Below are positions 25,440-36,400 of a stretch of 64,000 nt of DNA, in pieces. Each line of letters begins with the position of its first letter. Position 1 is the stretch's first letter. The notes under the pieces were generated by a model that made no database searches, was not told the origin of the DNA, and saw nothing but the letters and a program-made list of their open reading frames with translations. The DNA is from Aspidapion aeneum (taxonomy: Eukaryota > Arthropoda > Insecta > Coleoptera > Brentidae): assembly GCA_963576565.1 (NCBI GenBank), contig OY755045.1, positions 10,167,977 to 10,231,976 of the forward strand, read 5' to 3'. The position numbers and the translations under genes are program-made.

Positions 25440-26530
25440 ATTTGTAGCAGGCCTTTGAGAGGGGGGAGGTTGTCTCAGCAACCTTCTGTGACCTTTTGAA
25501 GGCATTCGACTGTTTCTGTCATGAAACACTGTTAAAGAAACTTCCTTGCTATACAATTAGAGGTGCTGCACATAACTGAATCCTACCTTACAAAACGTTA
25601 CCAACTTGTTGAATGTGATGGAATTAAATCTACAACTCTTGAAGTAACTTTAGGAGTTCCCCAAGGCTCAGTCTTGGGGCCTCTCCTCTTTACCCTATAT
25701 ACAAACGACTTTCCCTGTCATATCAATTTTGTTGAAACTATTCAATATATGCTAATGATAATAATTACCATAGCCAGAAAAAACATCAAAATTAATCAAA
25801 AAATGAAAACGCACTAGCACGACAGATGGCAGGGGAGTGGTTTGATTCAAATAAGGTAGCCCTGAATCTAAGTAAAACACTTAAAATTGATTTTAGTTTA
25901 AAAAAATTTCCTATTACTGAAAGCTCAGAGGAAACCAAATTCTTAGGGATGATAATAGATCAAAACCTTTCGTTTAAATCACATCTGCAACAACCTAGTC
26001 AAAAACTTTCTAGCATAAACTTCCTGCTGAGAAAAATTATGCCAGGTGTGCGTGGCATACATGGGACTGTTTGGGAAATGTATGGGGTACTGGTTTGGGG
26101 GAACAGTAGGGACTGGCTGATAATTTTTAAAAAACAAAAAGCAGCAATCAGAATCTTAGTAAGGACAGGAGCACACGACTTCTGTCGTGAACACTTTAAG
26201 ACCTTAAAAATTATAACTTCCTGCAATTTATATCCCCCAATGCCTTCTATATGCAAAAAAGGACATCATTAAACTTAATATAAAAGAACAGGACCATAAC
26301 AAAACAAATGTCATCATTCCAAGACACAGGCTCACACTAACGCACAATCAGTTCCAGGTACAGTCAATAAAGTTCTACAACAGGCTACGAGTGGAAATAA
26401 AAAATTTTACACCATTCCAACGAAAAAATTTAAGAGATTTACCAGGAATGCTTTATTGCTTATGTGTCCTTATGATGTCGGCGAGTACCACCAGTATGGA
26501 CAACAAAAATCTAAATACCATCTCTCTGTG
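25440..26530 (+). pseudogene. Jockey-type reverse transcriptase, 3' part, frameshifted
   Basis: Successive + strand frames read VPQGSVLGPLLFTLYTNDFP (reverse transcriptase motif region), then EWFDSNKVALNLSKT and ETKFLGMIIDQNLSFKSHL (thumb), then AAIRILVRTGAHDFCREHFK. The catalytic YADD box is damaged: the frame breaks just after QYMLMI near 25760. After 26226 the coding potential moves one frame to QCLLYAKKDIIKLNIKEQDH and runs to a TGA at about 26528. Jockey-like ORF2 carrying several frameshifts; dead. Confidence 0.85.
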
Positions 26531-26671
26531 ATTAGCACAAACACCCTGTGATCTCTCTTCTTTATTTTCAAATGTTGCTGTATCTTGTGTGATTGTATTG
26601 TATGTCTGTCTGTTTGTGACTGTATATGTGCAAGTTTGTCCGGATTTGGTAATGTAAGTCTAAACTGAATT

Positions 26672-27309
26672 AAAATACTCTGCCAATATATGGGCCCCTA
26701 AGCTTACACTAGGTGCTATATTTATAGTGTACGTGTGAGCTAATATAACTAAAAACTGAAATATATTTTATTCAACTCCACACTAAATTACCTTTTGTTT
26801 GATACCACACAAGTCATGTTTTGATTTAAACTCAAATTTTTAAAATCCACCCCCACCCTTAAAAAAAACTAAAACTAAAATGTATTTTGTTAAACTTCGG
26901 ATTCAATTACCTTTCGTTTGATATCACACACGCCATATTTTCAGTTAAACTCTAGTTTTTGAAATATACCCCCACCCTTTTTTTTACATAAATTAAAATG
27001 TATTTTGTTTAACTCCAGACTCAATTACCTTTCGTCTGATATCACACACGCCATATTTTCACATAAACTCTAATTTTTGAAATCTATCCCCACCCGTTTA
27101 TTTGGTTTATGTTCGGTGGATTTTGTTCATTTTTAAATGGGACCATCTCGACCCGAGACCCAGCCTAGGTACCAAATTTCATTGAAATCGGCCAAGCCGT
27201 TTTTGAGTTATGCGCGTTGGTCGTTACAGACAGACATACAGACAGACAAAAATGAAAAAATTAGGATCACCATAGCTCACACTACTATAGTATAGTATAT
27301 GTGTGAGCT
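26672..27309 (+). mobile_element. Hairpin-ended CAGA element, copy 1
   Basis: First of seven copies. Order: AAAATACTCTGCCAAT terminus, a left palindrome (AGCTTACACTAGG... to GTGTGAGCT), AATATAACTAAAAACTGAAA, three ~113-bp tandem subunits (ACTCAATTACCTTTCG + GATATCACACACGCC), the GGTACCAAATTTCATTGAAA block, a short CAGA run, and a right palindrome ending GTGTGAGCT followed by AA. Copy 1 lacks the ATCTGAAACGCAAAGATATA segment. It has no open frame of its own. Confidence 0.85.
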
Positions 27310-27377
27310 AAAATAAACAAAAAAATAAAAATAAATAATGTGAAATAAAACAATTTTATTCCCTTAAAACAAATATT

Positions 27378-28139
27378 AGCTCACACATATACTATACTAT
27401 AGTAGTGTGAGCTTTGGTGATCCTAATTTTTTCGAGAAAAAAAAAGTTGCTCCGATTTCAAAATTTTTTATATATCTTTGCGTTTCAGATGATTTTGAAA
27501 CTTTTTTGTTGCGCCGTCTGTCTGTCTGTCTGTCGGTCTGTCTGTATGTCTGTCTGTCTGTCTGTCTGTCTGTATGTCTGTAACGACCAACGCGCATAAC
27601 TCAAAAACCGCTTGGCCGATTTTAATGAAATTTGGTACCTAGGCTGGGTCTTGGGTCGAGATGGTCCCATTTAAAAATGAACAAAATCCACCGAACAGAA
27701 ACCAAATAAAAGGGTGGGGGTAGATTTCAAAAATTAGAGTTTATGTGAAAATATGGCGTGTGTGATATCAAACGAAAGGTAATTGAGTCTGCAGTTAAAC
27801 AAAATACATTTTAATTTATTTAAAAAAAAAGGGTGGGGGTATATTTTAAAAATTAGAGTTTAAGTGAAAATATGGCGTGTGTGATATCAAACGAAAGGTA
27901 ATTGAGTCCGGAGTTTAACAAAATACATTTTAGTTTTTTGTTTTTTTTTAAGGGTGGGGGTAGATTTCAAAAATTTGAGTTTAAGTCAAAACATGGCTTG
28001 TGTGGTATCAAACATAAGGTAATTTAGTCTGGAGTTAAATAAAATATATTTCAGTTTTTAGTTATATTAGCTCACACGTACACTATAACTATAGTACCTA
28101 GTGTGAGCTTAGGGGCCCATATATTGGCAGAGTATTTTA
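27378..28139 (-). mobile_element. Hairpin-ended CAGA element, copy 2 (reverse)
   Basis: Reverse orientation, starting with the AGCTCACACATATACT palindrome and ending GGCAGAGTATTTTA. Holds a long (GTCT)n run at about 27515-27580. With copy 1 it forms an inverted pair separated by 68 bp. Confidence 0.85.
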
Positions 28140-28235
28140 TAATATGTTCGCTGGAAATAATAAGCTTTTTATTAATTGTTGTGTTTATTTATTATTTATA
28201 GGCCAGCCTAACCTTTTACTTAGTTTAATTTTAAG

Positions 28236-30178
28236 TTTTTACCTTCTTTTAGTTTTTAGGGTAGGGGACAATTCGCCGCAGCCGATTCGCCGCAAAGACA
28301 ATTTGCCGCTGGCCGATTCGCCGCAGGGACAATTCGCCGCGAGATTTTTTGTTTTATGATATTACCATTGGCAATTGTTTAAACATTTTTATTTAGCTTG
28401 ATTTCATATAATATTATATTTGTTTATTTGTTTGGTTATAACTTTTTCAGACTTTTCCAATTAGGTATTTGCAAGTTAGTATACAGTTCAAAAAATTTTT
28501 TATTAAAAGAATAAATAAAATTTTGATTTCTAACTTAAACTTTTAAAAAATCAAAATGGCGGTTCTAAGATGTCGGATTTTCCCATTTATGAACCGATTT
28601 GCATCAAACTCGGAACTTTGAGATCTTTCAGGTAGCTGATTATTATTTTAAACTTAAATTTTTTAAAAATCAAAATGGCGGACTTTTCCATGTATGAACC
28701 ACAATGCACCAAATTCCGAACTTTGGGGTATTTCAGGTTGCTCATTATAATTTCTAACTTATTTTGATTTTTTAAAAGTTTAAGTGAGAAATCAAAATCA
28801 GCGACCTGAAAGATCTCAAAGTTTCGAATTTGATGCATATTGGTTCATAAATGGGAAAAATCGGCCATTTTGAATCCGTCATTTTCAGATTTTTGAGGCA
28901 AAAATGTATTGTGTTACCTTAGGCGCCGCGATGTTTCAAGTTTCAGGCAAATCGGTATATAAATAAAAAAGTGCGCCATTGTCATAATTAGCTACCTGAA
29001 ACACCCCAAAGTTCCAATTTTGATGCATATTGGTTCATATATGGGAAAGTCCGCCATTTTGGATCCGCCATTTTGATTTTTATAAATTTAAGTTAAAAAC
29101 AACAATCAGCGACCTGAAAGATCTAAAAGTTTTGAGTTTGATGCAAATCGGTTCATAAATAGGAAAATCTGCCAGTTTGGATCCACCATTTTATTTATGT
29201 TTTTAATAAAAAAAACTCTGCCAATCTATGGGCACCTAAGCTCACACTAGGTACTATAGTTATAGTGTGAGTTAATATAATCAAAAACTGAAATATATTT
29301 TATTCAACTCCAGACTCAATTACCTTTCGTTTGATACCACACAAGCCATGTTTTGACTTAAACTCAAATTTTTTTAATCTACCCCCCACCCTTTTGAAAA
29401 AAACTAAAATGTATTTTGTTTAACTCCAGACTCAATTACCTTTCGTTTGATATCACACACGCCATATTTTCACTTAAACTCTAATTTTTGACATCTACCC
29501 CCACCCTTTTTTTAAAAATAAACTAAAATTATTTTTTTTAACTCCAGACTTAATTACCTTTCGTTTAATATCACACACGCCATATTTTCACATAAACTCT
29601 AATTTTTGGAATCTACCCCCACCCTTTTATTTGGCTTGCGTTCGGTGGATTTTGTTCATTTTTAAATGGGACCATCACGGCCCAAGACCCAACTTAGGTA
29701 CCAAATTTCATTAAAATCGGACAAGCGGTTTTTGAGTTATGCGGGTTGGTCGTTACAGACAGACATACAGACAGACAGACATACAGACAGACAGACAGAC
29801 AGCAAAACAAAAAAGTTTCAAAATCATCTGAAACGCAAAGATATATAAAAATTTTTGAAATCGGAGCAACTTTTTTTTTCTCGAAAAAATTAGGATCACC
29901 ATAGCTCACACTACTTATAGTAGTAGTGTGAGCTAAAATGTTGAATTGTATACTAACCACCAAATACCTAGTTGGAAAAGTTTGACAAAAGTTATAACCA
30001 AACTAATAAACAAATATATTAAATGTATGTATGTAATATCATAAAACAAAAAATCTCGCGGCAAATTGTCCCCGCAGCAAATCGGCCAGCGGCGAATTGT
30101 CCCGCGGCGAATCGACCGCGGCGAATCGGCTGCGGCAAACCGGCCGCGGTCGCCCATCCTCTAGTTTTTAAGTTTTTA
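28236..30178. mobile_element. Foldback element with G/C-rich 'CGCCGCGG..AATT' arms
   Basis: The left arm (about 28236-28496) and right arm (about 29939-30178) are inverted: GACAATTCGCCGC / GCGGCGAATTGTC motifs, TGTTTTATGATATTAC / GTAATATCATAAAACA, and TTAGTATACAGTTCAA / TTGAATTGTATACTAA. The arms contain short tandem units GATTCGCCGC and ACAATTCGCCGC. The interior holds inverted 'AAAATGGCGG' repeats (28545-29200) and a CAGA element copy (29211-29934). Typical foldback architecture with no transposase. Confidence 0.75.
29211..29934 (+). mobile_element. Hairpin-ended CAGA element, copy 3
   Basis: Full-length copy: CTCTGCCAATCTATGGGCAC, left palindrome around AGGTACTATAGTTATAGTG, three tandem subunits, GGTACCAAATTTCATTAAAA, (CAGA)n at about 29755-29802, AAACGCAAAGATATATAAAA, then the right palindrome ending GTGTGAGCT + AA. 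Sits inside the foldback element. Confidence 0.88.
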
Positions 30179-30273
30179 GCAAATAAAGAAATGATGATGA
30201 ATAATAAAGTAACCTATTAATTATTATAGAATGACAACTCGTTGTCTATTAAATATTGTTTCTTTTGTTACAG

Positions 30274-30456
30274 TGTCCATTCCAACGAACGCCTATTCCT
30301 CCGCGACTTTGTCAACTGCGTGGCTGGTTCAAGTGGTGGCCGCCTGGCGCAATGGCTGCAACCCGGAAGCAGGGTCGATCCTGCCAAATGTCAAGTGATC
30401 TATTCCAAGGACGAACTGCGATGTGGGTGGCCGGCGATCATCACCGTGCTTACCAG
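30274..30456 (+). CDS. hiw: highwire exon a (lead-in to filamin repeat)
   Basis: Acceptor TTTTGTTACAG, donor CAG/GTTTGT. Enters with one base completing a codon, then VHSNERLFLRDFVNCVAGSS and onward to CGWPAIITVLTR. A strongly conserved MYCBP2 segment just upstream of the filamin repeat. Exits phase 2 (AG completes Arg with the next exon). No earlier highwire exon was recognised to its left. Confidence 0.92.
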
Positions 30457-33400
30457 GTTTGTATAGGGTCTTCTACTTGTACACTTTTCGGGGGTTTCCG
30501 GTACTAGTAGTAGAATAAAATCTATATGTTAATGGCGGATTCATTTTACAAACAAAACTTTATCTGTGGGTTACGCCCACAGTGTGCCTGAATGAAGTAT
30601 AGGTTACATAAAAATGGTTTGCTTAAAACTAATTGCACATTTTGAATATGGGCTCTATCCTGACTTTCTCCTCTTTTATCAATACTATTTACTCTGCTTT
30701 ATGATTTTCATATTTTGTTTTTGAATATGGACTATTTCCTGACTTCAGAGCCATATTCATATAAATCCTAGCTGATGCTCTTCTCGAAATTTTATCCATT
30801 TTTTGCCATTTTTCCAGTTTGTCTAGGCGCTGGCTCCTGTGACTTGTGACCTAATATGTGCGCTCAATTTGACTGCGGGGATTTGTTAAGCACCCATAGG
30901 AGTATAAAAAAGTTTAACCACGTGGTTGAACTCATGGTCGTTTAGCCACCATCTTTGAAAATGGCCGCCAAATTGATAGATTTTTTGTCTAGGCATATAT
31001 CCCTACCCAGTGTTCCGATTTTAATTTTTTAAAGCCTCTTTTACTCCTTTTTTAAAAACAAACTTGTCATTACACATTTTTTGATAAATCAAGTAGTTTT
31101 TGAGATACAAGATTATAATTTTTTCCGCTCGCAAAATAATTAAAATAATACCCATGCTCATTTTATTGTAGCTACAATATTATTGATATTTGTTTTTATT
31201 TTTTGTTACATAGAAGGCTTTAAACCTTTCACAGAAGAGGATATTGACTTTATCTTTTACAAGTTCGATTCTCAAACTGTTTTATAAAAAGTGAATTTGC
31301 AGCGAAACGATGCATCCTAGGAAAAAACGTTAAAATTAATTTTTTATAGTACTTTTAATTCCGCTTCTTCTGCTGTATCATTTAGCATCCTAGCTTTGAT
31401 AGTTAGTTGTACAAGCCAGCTAAAACTTGTATTAAGTCAGGAGAGGCTGCAAAAATGAGAGAAAATCAAAAAAATAATAAATATCGGGAACTTGTTGAGA
31501 GATTTTATTTTTGTCCATTCAGTGTGCAAACATTTGGTCCTTGAGGTGATGAAGCTAAGATGCTTATTAGGGAAATTAGTTCAAAAATTCCTAACAAGAA
31601 AACTCTTAGCTTCATCACTCAAAAAATCAGTTTGGCAGTGCAAAGAGGTAACGTTGCTTCCATAATTGGTACCATTCCCTTAGAGTCCGGTTTGAATGAA
31701 ATTTATTACATTTGACATTTGAACTTTATTTTATTTTTTTTTTAGTTTATAGTATTATTAGGTTTAGAATTATAACTATTTTTACAATAAAAATATCAAT
31801 ACAAATGTTAAAAAAAAAAAAATTGTAAATATTTCATGTTTTCGCTCTAAAAACGATTTTTTTCTTAAAAATTGTAAAAGATATGACAATGATCAAAAGA
31901 AGCGAAATTAAAAGTACTATAAAAAATTATTCTTAACGTTTTTCGCTAGGATGCATCGTTTCGCTGGAAATTCACTTTTTTTGTAATCTTTTAAGCAATT
32001 TTAGAAACCACCCTCTTTAAGGCAGTCTTTAGGGGTACCATCCATCGAACTTTAAAATCATAAAGTCAATATCCTCTTCTGTGATAGGTTTAAGGCCTAC
32101 TGTGTAACAAAAAAAACAAATGTCAATAATATTGTAGCTACAATAAAATGAGCATGGTTATAATTTTAATTCTTTTGCGAGCGGAAATACTAATAATCTT
32201 GGTATATTTTAAAAACTACTTGATTTATTCAAAAATGTATAATGACAAAATTTGTTTGCCTTTAAAAAAGGAGTATAGCAAGGCTTAATTAAATTAAAAT
32301 CGGATCACTGGGTAGGGAGGTTGAATTGAATAAATCTTTATTAGCAAATTTATGCTATTTCATAATACAAACATTATTATAAAAAAATACATTTAAATGT
32401 TAATGTTAATAAAACATAATAATTCCAAACATGATACTAATAACTATTTACTTAAAATCTAGGTACGCTTAAACCAAAATATCTATCAATTTGGCGGCCA
32501 TTTTCAAAGATGGCGCCCAAACGACCATGAGTTCGTCCACGTGACTAAACTTTTTTAATACTCCTATGGGTGCTTAACAATGCCCCGCTGTCAAACTGAG
32601 CGCACATATTAGGTTACACGTGACAGGAGCAGCGTCTAGACTAACTAGAAAAATGACAAAAAATTGATAAAATTTTGAGAAAAGGATTTATATGAATATA
32701 GCTCTGAAGTCAGGAAATAGTCCATATTCAAAAACAAAATATGGAAATCATAAAGCAGAGTGAATAGTATTGGTAAAAGAGTAATTCAAAAATTAGATAT
32801 TTGAGGCGCTTGAAAACACTTGTAGAAAAACAATCGAAACGTCGCAATAGTGTTGTTTATCAAAAATATAAGGTAACTGTTTATCAAAAAGATAAAACTT
32901 GACGGTAGAAAAATCTATTGAAAAATGCATAAAAAAACTTCAGGATGCAGTCACCGAAGTTCACAGTTGGACCACAAAGTGGCGAATAAAATTAAATGAA
33001 ACCAAATCAATTCATGTTGATTTTACAAACAAAAATATAAAGCACATACACATAACAATTAACAATATTCCCGTACCATATTCAAATCAGGCAAAATATC
33101 TCGGTATAACACTTGATGCCAAATTGCGCTGGAAAGCACATGTTAAGAAAAAAAAAGAAGAACTTGAGATAAGGTATAGAAAAATGAACTGGCTAATTGG
33201 AAGGAAGTCCAATTTAACAATTCATAATAAGTTACTGCTTTATAGACAAATACTGAAACCAGTATGGACATATGGTATTCAACTATGGGGTTGTGCTAAA
33301 GAGAGTAACATTCTAGTTTTACAGAGATTTCAAAATAAAGTATTAAGAAACATTGTGAATGCACCTTGGTACGTTCGAAATAGTGACCTTCATCGAGGTC

Positions 33401-36400
33401 TAAATATCGAAACTGTAGCAGAGACTATAAAAAAGTACGCAAAAAGCCATGAAGATAGACTCCATCGGCATGTGAATGTGGAAGCAATTCAGCTTCTAGA
33501 CAATACTAAGCTAGTTCGAAGACTAAAAAGAGTGAAGCCGTTTGAGCTAGTAAACTAAGTGAATTACACATAAAACAAAATAATGCTATAAACACAACAC
33601 AATTGTGAGTTACAGACTAAACAAAGCGGGGAGAACTGTTGAGTGAACCCTAAGTTTAAATCTGACTTTTCTAGTAAATTAAGTTAAAACAAAATTGCTA
33701 ATTAGTCTTACTGACTAGATTGTAATACAATAAACAGTGTGTTTGACAAAAAAAAAAGATAAAACCACCTGTTCAGAGTCTTAAAACGTTATTCTTTTGG
33801 AGTACAGAAAGTCTGAGATTTTCTAATAAAAACAACAACAACTGACAGTCTCTGCCATTTTGACAAGGCCACGATAAAATCAAAATATAGCGAGTTTGGT
33901 TAGGCTACCTAAACCAATTTTTCGCTTTTTGAATGTCAGGGTAATGTCAAACACATGATGTACCCACTCTTTTTATTTTGGTTGAATGTGAAATCCAAAT
34001 CTCTAGTTATATACGAGTAATCAGGGCTATCAAAATGGACGGGCCACGATCCTCCACTTTGTTGACGTCACATCCGGGGCTGATTTTTTTTTGATGGTCA
34101 CGTTACGACACAGCTGATTGTCTTTGAAATATTGAAGTTGGAATGACGGTTCATGGATATTTGATTTTTTTTAAATAAAGCCGTTTTTGAGATTGTTTTT
34201 GCTTTATTCTGGCAGAATAATTTTTTTTTAATGTTTAGTAAGCCCTAATTTTCCATAGCCGCTTTATTAGCTCACACAAAAATTAAGTTTAAAATAGAAG
34301 CGAATGTGACAATCACATATGACAAAGTCAAATACATGTCAAATATAACAGTTGGTATGTGGTACATAGCGGGTAATTTGAATTCAAAATAAGGAATGCT
34401 AAATCTTGAAGATTTTAACCTTTTAATCATGTTGCTTCCTTACAAACCTTTGGTGGAATATCGGGATGGTGTCTGAGAATATTTCACTGAAATTTTGCGG
34501 AAATCTGTAGTGCCATTTTGAAAATATCATAAAAAAACGTCTGACCTCCCATAAGACCCAATGTAAAATTCAGCCCCGGGAGAACAGCTGATTTTTTCAG
34601 GGGTGGCCTCTATTTTTGTGTTGGCCTTGGAGTAATCTCTGCTTTTCTCCTGATTCTAGGGACCAATACACGGACTTAGTCCACGTCCAGAACATGAGGG
34701 TCGAAATCAAAGCCCTCCCGATAGATAAGAAAGACCTGGGCGACACCGATATGGGTCGAAAAATGCGACGCGTCAGTCAACTCGATCCACTGACGTTTGG
34801 CGGACTGGCGCCTCCACCATTACATCACGTGTACGAGCCTACAGTCAGAGACAAAATGTGCTTTCATTCCATTACTGTGATGAAACCGTATCAGAATTAT
34901 TCTTTTGAAGAGTTAAGGTAAGCCAGAGAGGAATATCCCTCTCTTTCTCTCCCTATTTCTCGCCCTCTCTCTGTATAAACTCGATCCTCTGACGTTTGGC
35001 GGACTGGCGCCTCGACCATCGCATCACGTCTACAAGCCCACTGTCAGAGATAAGATGTGCTTTCATTTTATTACAGTGATGAAACTGTATCAGAACTATT
35101 CGTTTAAAGAGTTAGGGTAAGCCAGAGATCAATATGTTTTTCTCTCTCTTTCCTTGTCTGTTTGTGAATCAACTTGACCTGCTCACAGGTGGACTGGCGC
35201 CTCTACCATTGCATCACGTATACGTGCTCTCTGTCAGAGAAAAGATGTGGTTTCATTCCTTTACAGTGAAAAACCGTATTAAAATTATTCTTTTGAAGAG
35301 TTAACTTAGAATGCAATTCACTTTCTCTCGTTTTCGGTATGACGTTTGGCGGACTGGCGCCTTCACCATTGCAAAAAGATACGGATATCTTTGTGGTAGG
35401 GAATTCTAGCTTAAGTGCGAGAATGGGATGAAAAGTTTCCGGCCTAGCCTATAGCAGACCCGATTTGCTTTTTTGTTCCAACGTGTTTGTGAAGCCTTGC
35501 TTGTGATCAGTATACACTCGAAATTTAAAGTGAGTGCGTCATGTAGTTTGTGTACTGCTTATTTTGAAAGTTTATACAGTGTGTCAAATTTAAAAGACGG
35601 AAAAAAACGAGATAAAGGCCGTGATAAAATATTTTCATATCAAAGGGTTATCGCCGACGTAAATAAAAGCTGAACTAGATGCTATACTAGAGGAATCTGC
35701 TCCATTCTATACCACAGTTAAAACCTGGGTATCGGACTTTAAACGTGGTCGTACTAGCACTAATGATGCTCCGCGTTCTGGCAGGCCAAAAACGGCAACT
35801 TCTGAAGAAATGGTGCAAACCATTCACAAACTAATTCTAAAACATCGCAGGCTGTGGGCATATCAAAAGAGCGAGTTCACCATATTTTATGTGAAGTTTT
35901 AGGTATATAAAACTATCCGCCCGATGGGTGCCGCGTTTCCTCACGCCAGATCAAAACCTCGTGCGTCTAACCATTTCAGAGGAGAATTTGGCACTGTTTA
36001 GACGTGATTCAGGGGACTTTTTGCGTAGATTTATTACGGTTGATGAAACATTGGTTCATCATTATACCCCTGAAACAAAGCAACAGTCCAAACAATGGAT
36101 GGCAAAGGACGAACCAGTTCCAAAGAAGGCATTTCGTCTGCTGGAAAGATCATGGCAACGGTCTTTTGGGACGCTAAAGGGATACTCCTCATAGATTTTC
36201 TCGAAAAAGGAAGAACAATAAATTCAGAGTACTACAGCGACTTACTGGCCCAGCTCAAGCAGAATATAAACGAAACACGCCCAGGATTGGCAAAAAATAA
36301 AATTTTGTTTCATCAGGACAATGCACCTTGCCACAAGTCCGCTCTTGTAATGGCTAAAATCCATCAGCTAGGCTTTGAACTGTTAAACCATTCACCTTAT

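Noticed and set aside
27515..27580. CRISPR-like short repeats
   Set aside because: The repeats are simple tetranucleotide runs without spacers, in a eukaryotic genome.
27397..27670. Frames full of QTDRQTDRQTD near 27.4, 29.7, 47.9, 53.2 and 61.2 kb
   Set aside because: They are translations of the CAGA microsatellite and its flanks inside the hairpin-ended element, present in several frames and both strands; not genes.
34980..35120. Duplicated exon b as a mutually exclusive alternative exon
   Set aside because: The open frame is kept but there is no 3' splice site upstream of the copy, and it starts in mid-exon.
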